Origin: an uncultured Clostridia bacterium
GTDB lineage: Bacteria; Bacillota; Clostridia; UBA1381
NCBI GenBank assembly: GCA_947591315.1
Contig: CANQDD010000042.1
Location: forward strand, 62,001 to 126,000
Reading direction: 5' to 3'
Length of the DNA stretch: 64,000 bases
The translations under genes and the position numbers were made by a program. The notes under the pieces were generated by a model. It saw only the letters and a program-made list of their open reading frames with translations. It did not search any database and was not told the DNA's origin. Within the stretch, counting starts at the first letter, position 1; the number at the start of each line of letters is the position of its first letter. Shown piece by piece: positions 28,201-43,200 of this stretch.

Positions 28201-31200
28201 AGTGCTGTTACCGCCCGCGGAAAGCGTCAGTACGCCCTCAAGGTACGGACTTGTGTCGCCCGATTGGTCATTCGCGTCATACGTCGCAGACAGAACACGC
28301 TGCGGCGTTGTCGCCGTATAGCTGTCCGTTTTGTTAATACCGAGCTGACCGCCTGTGCCGCCGAGAGTATCGTTGTCAACGGTCGGTATAGCGTCGTTGT
28401 GACCTACCGTCCATACGCCGTAGTGATACTGATCCGTGCTGCTCGTGCCGAATGAGTTTGTATATGTCTGCATTACGGAGTGCTTCGAGCCTGCCGCGAT
28501 ATTTATAATAGCGTCAACCGGCTTCTTCCATCTGTCCGGACCGGACTCTCCCTTTTCCTCGGACAGCATTGCCTTTGTAGCTATAAGCACGGGATCGGGT
28601 ACTGCCTTCTTTGCTTCGCCGCTAAGCTGTGAATTTGAGTTGTCGCCTACTCCGTATACGTTCGTTTCGCCGTTATCATACAGCTTGCTCGTAAGCATAA
28701 GCAGATGATCCTCGCCTGCGCTTATGCGCGAAATTGTGCTTATATATGACGTGCCGAAGCGTGAACCCTTAACCGTTCCCGCCTCTTCCTCTTCAGCCGC
28801 AGCCGAGTACGCGGGATGCTTCGTTGCATCATATGCACCCGCTGTAATCTGGTACGGAGCCATTCTCATGTCGTTTTCCTTTACTCCGCCCTGGTCGTTT
28901 TCATTATTACCCCAAACGAATACCGTACCGTCGCGTCTTAACGCCGCGGCAAAGTCGTCGCCTGCCGTAATCATTATTACGTTGTTCAAAAGCTCGTCGG
29001 GAACATCGTTATTAAACTCGTCCTTTTCCACCGTGATCTTACCGTCAACTACTTTTTTCTTGACACCAGAAGCGGACGTACCCTGTGTTACCAATATCGG
29101 GTATGCCTTTTTGTCCTCGGCCGCGAAGTCGCCGCTTTCGGTTGACGACGAGCCAAGCTGATATGTCTTGTTCTCTGACGATTCGTATTTGCCCATGTCA
29201 AGCTGCGCGTCGCCCACGGACGTGTACTTTTTCGCGTTGTATTCCGAACGGAAGTTACCGCCCCACGCGTATACGTAGCCGTCCTTTCTGAGCGCCATGC
29301 TGAACAGTCTGCCCGCCGCTACCTGAACTATGTCCTCCATGGGACGCGTTTCGTCGAGCATTACCATATGTACGGGAACGTGGTCGTATCTGTCCTCGTC
29401 CGACGGGTTCTCGTCATAACCGCCGTTACCGAGCTGACCGTAGGTATTGTCACCCCATGCCCATACGTGACCGCTGCTGTCAACGGCAAGGCTGTGGTAA
29501 CCGCCCGCCGCGACGCCTATTACGTTTTCAAGGTCGTGCATCGCTGTTTCGGCAGCGCCCGCCGCTATTTCCTCGGCGGTACTCGGTCTTTGAATTTTCT
29601 GCGGTACATACTGGCTCGGCGACTCGTTGTCGGGGAGGATCTGTCCCTCAAGGTTTCTGCCCCAAGCGTATACCTTGCCGTCGTACTTAACCGCAACGGA
29701 ATGTTCGTCGCTCGTCGAAACCATCGGCGTAGCTTTCTGGAGCGTGTAGCCGGAGTTGTCCTCCGACGCACTGTTCGCGGTAAGTCTCGCGCCGTATACG
29801 TTCAGCACGAACGCGCCCGCCGCGCCCGTTTCCTTGTTTATGTAGGAAATAACCGTCTCGCCGCCGCGGTTATACTTTGTACCCGTAAGCGGCTGAACCG
29901 TTACAGTATGACCTTCTCTCTTAACCGTCGCAACGCCCTCATTCGACGATACGAACTCATAGTTATCGGGATTGTAATTTCTCTCGCCGTCAACAAGTTC
30001 GTTCTCCTTCATCTTAAACTCGTTGTAGAAGTTGAAGCCTTCGAGGAATTCCTCTTTCGCCTTGTCGAGGTCTATGGTGATTGTCTGACCTTCGGATATT
30101 CTCACAAATACCGGAAGCTCTTCCGTATCTTTGTAGGAAACGGGCTGCGCGTTAGTCTCCTTGCTCGCCTCGTCCTTACTTATCTGCGCGCCGTACAGAC
30201 TTAGTATGCTCGTCTCTCTGTCGCCGACCTGAACAAATTCCTCAGCCGTGCCGGACGTGTCGTCACCGAGCTGTCCCGACGCGTTCGTGCCCCACGAGTA
30301 TACAAAGCCTCTCGTATGCGCCGTGTTTCCGGCGAATACGGACACGTTTGTATCATTGTCGTTGGCTTCCATATACCATACGTTATCGCCGTCAGCCATT
30401 TCGCCGCGCTCCGTCTTTGTAATAGCCGTGCTGCCGGGAACGCTCGATCCCCACGTATAAACGTCGCCCGTCGTGGTGATAGCCGCGCCGCCCGCGGCAA
30501 GCGCGAATATCTGAGCCATTTTCGGTATATCTTCTTCAGTTATGTTCACAGCAGGATGATACAGCGTCGTGCCGGTATTCAATCTATTATTGCCGCCGTT
30601 ACCCCATGTGTAAACCTCTTTTTCATATGTAACCGTCTGCGCGGACGGTTCAGCCTCCTCCGAAGTCTTGGGATTGAGCGCAAGCGCAACCGCATGCTCG
30701 CTTCCCGCCGACATCATCAGAACATGATCCAAATACTTTTCATCAATGGTACTAACCGCAAGCGCGCCAAGACTGTCGGCAGTCAGCACTCTGTAAGGCT
30801 GATAACGGTTTGTGTTGTTGCCGATACCGAGATAGCCGTAGCTTGCGGAGGTGCTGTTCTCGCCCCACGCGTAAACCTGACCGTCCTTGCCTGCCGCGAA
30901 GCCGGTATTGTTACCCGCCGCTATGTCGATTATATGTTCGAGCGGCGTCTCGCTGTTAACCGCGAGAACGCTCTTCGCAACGTCCGTCGATGCAGCCTTT
31001 GAAGCGTTTGCGGTGTTTTGACCGAGCTGACCGACGGAGTTTGAACCCCACGACCATACCGCGCCGTCGCTTGTAAGCGCAAGCACGTGCGTCTCGCCGA
31101 ACGCCATGTCGATTACGTGCATCAGCGGAGACTGTATTGTTGTAACCGTAGTCGTTACGGTCTGTGAGCCGTCTGTGTTCTCGGTTACTTCTTTTGATAC

Positions 31201-34200
31201 TTCCGTATACTCATATTTTACTTTAGTGGCAAGCGGTTCTGCGGCAGGAGCGGTTCCGGCTGTCGGATCGCCTGCCTCGGTCTTACCCTTCGCCGTCAGA
31301 GCCTCGTTGCCCCACGCCCAGAGGTAACCGTCCTTATCGAGCGCGTAGCTTGCGCCCGTACCCGCGAATACCTGCACGATCGTGCCGTCTTTGAAGCCGC
31401 CCAAAACGTCGTCCTTGATCCTTACGGGGAATGTGCGCGACTGCTTTGTACCGTCGCCAAGCTCGCCGTAGCTGTTGCTGCCCCACGCCCAGAGAGTGCC
31501 GTCCTCGCGCAGCGCGAGAGTATGGCTCTTACCCGTGGATACCATCGGCATAGCCGTAGTTTCGCTGTTATCCTTTACGCGTACCACAAACGCGCCCTCA
31601 AAGCCGTCGTTCGTTACAACGCGTATATAAGATATGCCGAGCTTTCTGTCCGCGTCGGACGTCGTGGTAATAAGACCGTCCTCGCTTACCTTCACCGTCG
31701 AATCATTCATCGAAATGTATGTGAAGGTAGGCTTATTCAACAGTCTGTCGTCATCTGTGCCGTTTATGTAGCCGCTCTTGTCAAGGTCATAGTTCTTAAC
31801 GTTAAAGCCGCTTCTGTATAATTGTCTGAAGTTATCGCTGTCAAGCTTAATAACCTGATTTCTGCCTATTGTGATGCTTGCGGGCATCTTGGACGTATCG
31901 CCGTCGTATGTGGTCGTAAGCTGATATTTCGTGTCGCCCGTTTCTTCAAACGTCGTTTCGCCCGCCGTGTCCTCGGTGTAAATACCCGCCGCGTCGGTAA
32001 GGAGCGTCTTTGAATCCTTATCGCCCACCTGTACGGGGTAGAAGTTATGCGAACCGTTCGTGTTGGGGTTGCCAAGCTCGCCGTAGGTGTTATCGCCCCA
32101 CGAATATACGTAACCGTCGCCGCGTATAGCGTAATACGCGAGGTCGCCCGCCGCGACTGCCCATACGTCGTCCATATACTTGCCGGCGCTGTTGTATTCT
32201 TCTTGAAGTACCGGCGACTCACCTCTTAAGATACGCTTCGGCAGCTGTACGAAATCGTATACGTAGTAATAGCCTCTGTCGTAGCTGTAATATTGATTCT
32301 GATAGTTTCCTACCTGATACTGATGGTTGTCGCCCCAGGCGTATACGCTGCCGTAGAGCGTCGAAGCAACCACATTGTCATAATAGCTTGTTGAAATCGA
32401 AACAAGCTTGTCGTCCGTTGTAAAGTCCTCAAAATTACCTCTCGGCACTTCTATAGGTCTTGCATAATCCTTAATGGTGTCGTTTCCTATGGCGTTATTG
32501 CTGCCGTAGCCCCAGCCGAACAGCTTACCGTCCTTATCGAGCGCGTGCGCGAAGTCTGCGCCCGCGTCAACATCAACGGTGTATGTGAGATACTTTTCAT
32601 TATTCGCGCCGAATACCTGCATCGGAACAGGTCTCAAAATAATATCGTTAATTCCGAGACGGCGGTTTGTCGGATTTCCGTTGCTTGCCGTCGTGCCGTT
32701 GTAACCCCACGCGAACACGCTGCCGTCAGCTCTTAACGCAACGGAGAAGCTGCTGCCCGCCGCCACGTCTATAATATCCTGCAGATACCATTCGTCATTG
32801 GTCGCCGCGCTTTCGCCGCGGTATACCTTCTGCGCCGTCGGAATAATCGCAGCGTTCGCCGCGCTGTCCGCGTCGCGGAAGCTGGTGCTTGCTTCGTTTG
32901 TATTGCCGTTGCCGAGCTCGCCGTATGCGTTGCCGCCCCACGCGTATACGTGACCGTCCTTCGTAAGCGCGAGCGCGTGCGTCTGGCTTACGGACATTCT
33001 CACAATGCCCGTTAAGGGAACCTCCTTCAACTCGGGGGTAATCGTTGTAACCATGCGCGGAGCAACTATATCCGCGTTCTGATTGAGCGCGCCCGCGTCA
33101 TTCTTTATATTGCCGACGAGACCGTTCTTGTTATTACCCCACGCGTATACGTAACCGTCCTTGAGAGATACGGCGTATGATACGTTTTCGCCCGCGGCAA
33201 TATAACCTATCTTATCTCCGTTGGGTATATCAACCTTTACGGGATAGGTTACGTTCGTCGTTTCCGTAAACGTTCCGAGCTGATAGTGGTCGTTTGAACC
33301 CCACGCGTATACCTCGCCGTTATCGAGAAGCGCGAGAGCGTGCTTTCCGCCCGCCGCAACCATCGGAGTTGTTACGGGTTCTACCTTTCTTTCATTTTCA
33401 TGCCATGCCGTTCTGACGGTTACATGGAGCTGACCTATTACCTTCGTTTCGCCGTCAACGTCGGTGTACGTGAACGAAACTACGGTAAATCCGGTACGGT
33501 CGGCGGGCTTGATTACAAACTTACCGCCTTCAAGCTCAACCGTCGCGACTTTCGTGTTCGACGATTCGGCCGTTATGCTTGTCGCCCATGCAGCGCTGTC
33601 TGTCGGCGTATGCGTATCGTAGTATTCAAGGTTGAAGCCGTAGAGATGATGACGGTCGATTTCCGTTATCTCTATCGTTTCATCTGATGTTATATTCTGA
33701 ATGTATTCAAGTCTTTCCTTAGTCTCGGTCGGCACGGTCGGCTCACCGGTATCTTCGGACTGCTCTGTCTTTGTCGTGTAGAACTCAAGTATATCGAGCG
33801 GTCTTTCGCCGACCAGATCCGTACTGTACGGCTCTATAGACGACTTTCTGTAGAGGTTGCCGTACTGCCATCTCGAATCGTCCGCCCACGCGTGAACATA
33901 GCCGTCCGCGTAAATCGCCGCGCCGTTCGTCGGGCCTATATGGAAGTTCACAACAGTGTTGCCCTCGCCGAACGATTCCGTTATATCCTGCGGAATTGTG
34001 TAATCGGCAGTCTTGTCAAAGGCGGCAATTCTAAGTCTGCTCTTTGTCTCGTAACCCCATACGTAAACCTTGTTGTCGTCCGACAGCGCTATCGAGTGAT
34101 TCGTATCGGCTGTCACCATCTTTATCTTCTGAAGCACCGCAGTGGTATTAGTATTATTCGTTTCGGAGCCTCTTACCTGTCTCGGCACATAATTGTAATC

Positions 34201-37200
34201 GTTGTTTATCGTAGACCATATACCAAGCTGACCGTATCTGTTGTCGCCCCACGCATATACGTGACCGTCCTTCGTGAGTGCCAGAGCATGGTTATTACCC
34301 GCGGATATCATCGACACATTTGCGATGTAGTCGTTACCCGTGGGTGAATTTACGCTGTTTGACACGCTGTCGCCGCTGAGCACCTGAACCGGAGTGAGCT
34401 TGGAGGCGCTTGTACCGTCGCCGAGCTGTCCGTAGGTGTTGTCGCCCCACGCGTATACCGTGCCGTCGTTCTTTAACGCTACCGAGAAGGTCTCACCTGC
34501 CTCGACAGCGGATATATCGCTCAAATAGTAGTCGTTGCTCGTACCGCTCATACCCTTGAGAACCTGCTGCGCCGTTGTGTACGTATCGCCCTTTGTTCCC
34601 GTACCGAGCTGTCCGTAGGTGTTGTCGCCCCACGCGTATACCGTACCGTCCTCTTTAAGGGCAAGCGAGTATTCGTTACCCGCCGCTATCGCGATAACGT
34701 GCTCAAGGTCTTTATGTCCGCCGTCCGCAGCGGCGTCGATAATTTGTACGCGCTTTACTATATTGCTGTCGGTATTCGTACCGTCGCCGAGCTGTCCCTT
34801 ATTGTTGCGTCCCGCGGCGTATACGTAACCCTGCTCGTCAAGCACGAGCGTATGGTAGAGGCCTGCCGCTATCGCGACCGCTCTGTGAGTATCGGAGAAT
34901 ACGCTTTCCGTGTTCGTATTGCCGTCGTAATACTTAACGGCTGCCGGATATCCGCGCATTACCTTAGAGCCGTCGCCAAGCTGTCCGTAAGTGTTGTCGC
35001 CCCACGCCCAAACGGTGCCGTCAGCCTTAAGAGCAACCATGAAGTTATAACCCGTCACGATATCCGCCGCAACGATAGACTGCTCGTTCTCGTCGGCAAC
35101 CGTTACGGTAAATGTGCTTACATATCCGCTTCTTGTATTCTTTACGCTGATTACCGCCGTACCCTTGCCGACAGCTGTGAGTTTTCTCTTGGACGATGTT
35201 CCGTCGCTGTCCTCAACCTTTATTACGGAGGGAGCGGAGGACGTGTATTCAAAATTCGCCACTTCGTCGCCCGACATCGTCGGGGAATCGAGATTCCTGT
35301 TAAACAGGTTGAAGCCTGCGATGTAATGCTCCTTGATTTCCGTATTTTCGATTTCTATATAACCCGTCTCGCTGATTCTGATATAAGAGGGAAGCGGGTT
35401 ATCCTTCGTGTAATGTACCGCGGCTGCGCCCGTGTGGTCGTATACGTCCGCGTTCTCAAATCTTATCGTGAGTGAATCGGTGTCGCCGACCTGAACGGGA
35501 ACTCTCGCCATATCCTCGTAGCCGTTCTTCTTCGTGTGCGTTACGGCAGACTCGTTGCCGAGCTGGTCATACGTATTGTCACCCCATGCCCATACGTATC
35601 CGTCGTCTCTGATAACAACGGTATGCGTCTTGCCTACCGACGCGCCGACTACGTTCTTCAAATTCGGCTCCGCGCCGCTGTTGAAGGTGTCGCCCTTCAG
35701 TACCTTTACGGGCCATTCCGAATTTCTTGTGGTGTCAACGCCGAGCTTGCCTCTTGCGCCCTCACCCCATGTATAAACCTCGTAATTATTCGTTATAATG
35801 AGCGTCGAATTGCCGCCCGCCGTTACGCCGTAAATATCGGTGAGATAGCCGTCCTCGGCAGCAAACTCGCCCGCCTTGACGCGAACCGGATTTTCGGTCC
35901 ATTCACCGTTCGGTATAACTGTCTTAATATCAAAGTCGGGATCGTCAACCGCGACGCCAAGCTGTCCCATCTCGTTCGAGCCGAACGTCCATACCTGTGT
36001 CTTGCCGTCTGCTTCCGTTACGACAACGCTGTGCTCGCTGCCCGCCGCAACATATTTGGGCGTGCCTGTAAAGCCTGTCACTACCGCAGGCTTCGCGCTG
36101 TTCGTTATGGGATATGTTTCCTCTACAGTATCGTATTGTTCGGGATCCGTGTCAGGGTTGCCGTCACTGTCAACTTCACCGTCTTTGAGCTTCTTGACGG
36201 TGCGCGTACCCTGACCCTGCGCGCGTCCAAGCTGTCCCTTGGAGTTGTTGCCCCACGTCCATACGCGGTTTGTCGTATCAATCGCGATATTGTGCGAGTC
36301 ACCCGCCGCGATTGACTTAATCTTTACTCCTTCATCAAATTCGACCTTATTATACGTTTCCTGTCCAGTGGTCGGAGCATCGGGAGCGGTCGCAGCCGTT
36401 TCAACGCCAAGCTGACCGTTCTCGTTATCTATACCCGCCGTGTAAACCGTGTTATCCTCTGTAAGAATGAGTATGTAATCACTGCCCGCCGCAATATTCT
36501 GCGCTCTCGCGCTGTCGGGCAGCGGCTCCATTTCCTTAAATGTGTCAATTCTTCCGCCGTCGGCGGCGAATATGTCAAGTCCCCACCTGTACATCTTGCC
36601 GTCGCTTGCAAGAGCCACGATAAACTCGTCGCCCGCAGCGATTGCTATTATGTGTTCGAGCGGCTTGCCGTCCGCGTCAAGCACGCGCACGGGGTATCCT
36701 CTGCTCACGATCGAGCTGTCGCCGAGACCAAGCTGTCCCTTTGAGTTGCTGCCCCACGTCCAAACCGTGCCGTCCTCCTTAAGAGCTACGGAGAAGTTCG
36801 CGCCGGCTGCCACCTTCGCGCCCTGCGGCCATTCCTTTGTACCGCCGTTTACGGTTACGACTACCTGAGACTTGTAACCGTTTTCGGGGTTCGTTATCGT
36901 TACAACCGTGTACGACGCTTTCACAGGCTCGGCTATGTTAAGGTCGTCGCTATTACTGTTATCAAACTTCGCAACAGTAACATCTGACGATTCAAACGTA
37001 ATCGCGTCGGTATTTGCTATATCGGTTATAATGTCGTCCTCGTAAAGATTGAAGCCGACCATTCTCTTATTCTTTATCTTCGCCTTGTTGAAGTCTATAT
37101 ACTGACCTTCCACAATGTCGATATAATCGGGCGATACGTAGGTTTCCTTGACGGCGTCGGTAGCTTTTTCCTTAACCTCAACCTGCTCCATTTCAAGCGT

Positions 37201-40200
37201 CAGTACCTCGTCCGGTCCGACCTTCACGGGTATGGGCGAATCAACATACGTTTCGTCGCCAAGCTCGCCGTACGTGTTGCGTCCAGTCGTGTAAACCGTA
37301 CCGTCCTGCTTCATGATAACGAGATGATTGTCGCCGTACGCGGCTGTGAACGCGTCGGTAAACGATGTTATTTCACCCTCCGGCGAAATGTAGCCGTAAG
37401 GACGTTCGGGATTGGGCATCTCCGCGTTTGTGGGATCGAATGATGCCGAGCTGTTGCGTCCGAGCTGTCCGTAGGTGTTGTTGCCGACCGTATACAGAAC
37501 ATTCTTTTCACCAGCGGTATCGCCTATAACGGACGTGCTTCTGCCGTGCGACGATACCTGATATATCTTTATGAGCGGATCTACGGTAAGCTCTTTCATT
37601 TCCATGCCGCCATTGCCGAATACCTGTTGTGTATTCGCGCCGTCGTCACCCGCCGCGTATACCTTATAATTTGTCGTGCGGACAAAGCTGTCGTCGTCAC
37701 CCGCGACAATATCCACCGCTCCCGTTATAAATTCTTTGCCGTACGCCTTTGTGACAAGTTCGTCCTTATCGTTTATCTGCTCGCCGCTCTGTACCATAAG
37801 CGGCACGTACGAGTATGAGCTTAACCTATCCTCGCTCGCTGCCGATGTCGCTTCGCCGCCATCGTCGTACTCCTTAAAGCGGAACTCCGGATCGTCCGAC
37901 GGAGCAACGCCAAGCTGACCGTATCTGTTGTCGCCCCACGCGTAAACCGTGCCGTTTCCGGCAAGCGCAAGCGCGTGGTCGCCGCCCGCGTAAATGCTTA
38001 CAATATTGCTTAAATATCTCTCATTCTGCGTCGGACGCGTCGAATTGGTCGCCGCGCTGATTATGTTCATACCGTTTACAACCTTATTTTCGTTATACGC
38101 GTACTCCGTATCGCTCGCCATCGCGCCCGCCGTTACGTATGTCGGCGTAACCGTATTCGTATCCGCGCCCTTTCTGTAATCCGGCGCGCACATATTAAGC
38201 GTGTAGTTATTGCCCCACGCGAGTACGTGACCGTTCTTGTCGAGCGCGAGCATATAGTCGGGGCCCGCGCTTATAGCCGTGATACCCGTTATATATGTTT
38301 CGCCGTCAACCTTTTCGGTGAGGTCGATACCCTCGCCGGCTGTAAGTCTTACGGGATATTCCGTCTGAGCCATATTTGTTCTGCCAAGCTGATTGTGGTC
38401 GTTAACGCCCCACATGTAAACGTTTCCGTTAATGTCGAGCGCAGCGGCATAGTAATCGCCCGCCGCGATCTGAACTATATCCTTCAGATATCCGAGTCCC
38501 GAAGCGGAAGCTACCTGAAGCGGATCGCTCCACATCGTTACCCTGTTCGCGCTGTATGACGCGTCAGCCTCGCGCAGACGCTCTATCTTGTCGTCCTCGT
38601 TCACAATCGTGTAGCCGATACCGAGCTGACCTTTTGCGTTATTGCCCCATGTCCAAACCGTACCGTCGGCTTTAAGAGCTACCGTGAAGTCGTAGCCCGC
38701 CGCAATCATAGGTACAGCCATCTTGTTGTACTTTAATATATCCGCGACAATTATACCGCTGTAACCCGTATTCTGTTCGGTTACGGTAATCGTAACTCTG
38801 CCGTAGTTGCCGCCGCCCGATTTGGATATAACGGGAGTTATAACACCCTCGGGGCTTACTTCTGCTATTCTGTCGTCCGAGGACGAGAAGGTATATTTTG
38901 CATCCGCTCCCTCCGGCAGAACCGCGCTTATGTCTAAGAACTTACTGTCGTCATGCAGGTTAAAGCCCGGAACATATTTGAGGTTAATTCTTGATGTGTC
39001 TATCGTGTACGAGTTAGCCTTGTAATTCGACGGATTTGTCGGATCGCCCGCGTTCGTTATTGTCTTATCGAAAATTCTGATATGACCGTCGCCGAGATTT
39101 ACTATATTATCGTGTGTCTTTTCGTTTGTATCATCGCCGGCTTCGTCGTTTTCATCTTCTGTCTGCAGGAAGTTGAGCGCATAGTATTCCAAAGGCCCTA
39201 CCTGACGCGTGCCCTTCTGCGCATGATTGTAGAAATCACCGAGCTCGCCGTTCCTGTTCGTACCCCACGCCCAGACAGTACCGTCGTTAAGTATCGCCGC
39301 TGTCGCAGTGCTGCCGAACGATACGGCAATGACGTCGTCGTCCGCGTGAGACAAGTCACGCATATTGTCGGTTATAACCTGATGCTTCGCATACAATACG
39401 TCGTCCGTTGTTTCCGCGTCGGCGTCGGCAGCCATGCTGCCGTTACCGCCCCATACGTACAGCTTCTCCGCAGTCGGCTCTCCTTCGCCGTGACCTTCAA
39501 CCGTCGCGCCCGACCTGTCAAAGCCCGCGCTTACCGTTATAACATCGCTAAGCTCCGTATCCTCGTCCGTCTTGACAACGCTCCAGTAATATCTGTCCTC
39601 GCTGCTTCCGTCACCAAGCTGTCCCTGCGTACCCGCGCCGGTCGTATACGCCTTGCGCGTATCTCCGTTAAGCAGTATCGCATGGCTTGCGCCCATATCT
39701 ATAGCCGTCGTATTTTGCATATACGTGTTGTAGACAGCCTTATCTCCCCTTGTTACCATCGCATCACTATCGTCGCCTCTGTTTACAATCTGCGACGGAA
39801 CAGTCTTAAGGTAAGCGCCGGGAGACGCGTTTGTATCGTCTTTATTGTACGCCGTAAGCCGGTATGCCTCCGACGTTCTCGTGTTGTCGTAACCAAGCTG
39901 ACCCTTGTCGCCGAGACCGAACGTGTATACCGTGCCGTCCGCGCGCATGAGCATTGTGCTGTTGCCGCCCGCGGCTATCTGCACAATATCATGTATCGGC
40001 TGGTATTCATCTGTGCCGTTACCGTTCCAATCCGTCTTTTCGTTATGACCGTTGTTGAGATCTCTTACAACCTGCGGCGTGTCGTAATATTCAACCTGCG
40101 GGGTGTAAGTATAGTTATTTCTCGTATACGACGATTCAACGCCTATCTGACCGTGACTGTTGCTGCCCCACGCGTAAACCTTGCCGCTTACGCCGAGCGC

Positions 40201-43200
40201 GACGCTGTGGCTTGCGCCCGCGGCGATAAACACTATCGCCTCCGGCAGATCAACCGTGACAATGGTGGGAACAGAATAATCTATATTTGCGCTGCCCGAC
40301 TTGTACTGTCCCGCGGGCTTGCTCGCCGTCTCGCCGTAGCGGTTTCTGCCCCACGCGTAAACCGTACCCTCGCTGTCGAGAGCCATTGCGTGGCAGCTGC
40401 CCGCCGTTACGGAAACAATATTGTCGAGATATGTGCCGTCCGCCTTCTTGACGCGTATCGGGTAATTCGAGCGGTACCGGGTACCGTCGCCGAGCTGACC
40501 GTAGGTGTTGTTGCCCCACGTCCAAACTGTGCCGTTGTCCATAAGCGCGATATGGAAATCGTCGCCCGATTCAACCGCGGGCACAGCCATCTTCAATTCA
40601 TTGTTAAGCGCGTCGTTCTTCACAACGTCTATGACCATGCTGCCCTTATACGTTACGGGGCCGCCGATAAGCGTAAATTCTTCACCCTCGCCGTGATTTT
40701 CTATTGTATACTCAAACGTTATTGTCGTGCTGCCGTAAACGCCATTGCTGTTAGCCGTTACAACGCCGTCGTCGCTGACATCGGCAACGTCCGTATTCGA
40801 CGAGGACGTAAACTCGATATCCGAAGCGTCAATCGTGCTGTACGCATCGTATTCAACCACCTCAAAGCCGAGTACATGCTCGTACTCCGCCCTGCTTATT
40901 ATTTCCTTAAGGTCAAGCGTCGTATCCGCCTTCATCTGCTTTCTCAAAAGACGCTCTTCCGTTGTATGCGTAGTAGTCTGCGGTTCGGGGTTCTCGTTTT
41001 CATCGTCGGGTTCGGGGTAAACCGTCTCCGTAACAGTCTTTTCCTCATATATTCTGAGAATATCCGCCGCTCTGTCGCCCGACTGAACGGGGATTTGACT
41101 GTTCACTCTGTAGTTGTTGCCGAACTGACCGTTGCGGTTTGAACCCCACGCCCATACCGTACCGTCACGCTTTACGGCGGCGGAATAATACTCGCCGTTC
41201 GATATAAGCGTCGTGTCGTCAAAATACTCGTCCGCATCGTAATCGTTTTCGCCTCTTACGACCTTGACGGGCGTCGTCTGATTTTCAAGCGAATCAATAC
41301 CAAGCTGACCTTTTGTATTGTCGCCCCATGCGTATACGGCGTGACGCTCCGAAAGCGCATCGCTTTCTGTCTCCGCTTCGCGGACAAGCGCCGTCGCGTG
41401 GCTGCCGCCGGCGGCTACAGCCGTTACGTTTTCAATAGTCTCTACTCTTTCGGGGTTCGCGGAATAATGTCTCGTCACAGCGCCGTCCGCGGTGCTGTTC
41501 TGCTCACCGTCGCCGAGCTGTCCCGATTCGCCCGCGCCCCACGCGTATACATATCCGCCGTTGTCGGAATACGTCTTTACGCCGTAGGTCTCTGACTTCG
41601 TATCTCTGTCCGTCTCCGACGCTGCCGAAAGAGCAAGCGTGAACACGCTGTCATACGCGTCCTCCGGACCAACGCTGTGGCTGCACTGACTGAGCGCCGT
41701 ACTCTCAGTTGCATAGCCGTGCATTTCCGACGCGCCGTGATATTCCGAATATACCGCACCCGTCTGAATATCTACGATATCATGCAGATATTTCTCGGGT
41801 GTATGTGAATAATTCTTTACATTTTCAGCCGTGTTAAATACCTCGAGCGGGTATGAAACAAATTTAGCCGTCTCCTCCGTGCCGAGAGAGCGTGTCGGCA
41901 GCGTGTAATTTGTCACTGCGCCGGTTCTGTTTTCATACTGATTTGAACCCCACGACCATACCGTGCCGTCGCTCTTTATCGCGAACGTGCTGTCGCCCGC
42001 CGAGCGCACCGCCACAACGCTGTTCAGGCTGCCCATATTGTACGGGCCTACAACCTGCTGCGCCGTTGATTCCTTACCGTACTCATTCCAGTGACGCATA
42101 TAGTAATTCGTGTGGGATGTATAATAGCGTGAAGGCGCGGTTATCTGTGAATTTGTTGTCGCGGGAACCCATTCGTCGTTCTCCCAATGCGCCGGAATTG
42201 TCAGATGTATTGTATTGTATTCGTAAACGGTATCCATAACATTGTAGGGAGTGTCAACCTTCGCGATACCGAGCTTACCCGTGGGGCCGTTGTGTCCCCA
42301 TGACCATACCGTGCCGTTGCTCTTTACGGCGAATGATGTGTCGTCGCCGGCGGCAATCGAAATTATATCCGAAAGCTCAGAGCCATCCGCGCCCTTTACG
42401 AGCGTCGGCGTCACTATACCGTAGCGTTTCTCGCCGCCGGTATAGGTTGATATATTCGACCATGTGTGACTGCTGTAATACCAATACTCGTTACGTCTCA
42501 TAACGATATTGAACTGCATATAGTCGCCCCATACGATGTTCATAGGATCGGTGTAACCCCAGATGTAAACCCTTCCGTCGTCCGTGAGCGCGAGCGAATG
42601 ACGCTTACCCGCCGCAACAGCCGTAATTACCTCATCATCGGGTATGTTGACCTTTACGGGATACATAAAGTCATTTCTTCTTTGACTGCCGGCAGCCGGA
42701 CCTGTCGTCCACTCGTTTTCGGGCTTCATGTTACTTCTCACGCCGTTGCCGAGCTGTCCGTACGTGTTTGAACCCCACGCCCATACCTCGCCGTTCGGCA
42801 GAAGCGCAAGCGTGTGGTACTCACCCGACGAAATCATGGGAACTACATTCGCGCCGACTTCCTTTATACCCACCTCGAGCACGTTTGTGAAGTTCGTAAA
42901 CGGGTTGTGGTACGTAACGTAGGTTGTCGCGTATCTGTGATCCGACGACGGTCTTATCGTCACGGTGTCCGCGTCAGTATTTTCAATGCTTACAAGCGAC
43001 GTGTCAAGGCTTGTAAACTGAATATTTTTTCTTATGTCCTCTATGGGTACGTCCACCCACGGAGTGTATCTGTTTTCATAGCTGTGGTACGCCTGGTTGT
43101 AGCCCTCCTGATTATATTTCGCTTCCGCGAGCGTCTGCTTGTCATTTGAGCGCACCAGATTAAAGCCCGTGAGATGTTCGTCATACATGCCGGACTTATC

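Noticed and set aside
39082-41142. 686-codon open frame on the plus strand
   Set aside because: Antisense to RCC1 blades of units 9-11. Its translation is a low-complexity Arg/Val/Tyr mixture (AVAAPRVYVTV-like) repeated in every other antisense frame of the gene, as expected from the complementary strand of a repetitive gene. No ribosome site.
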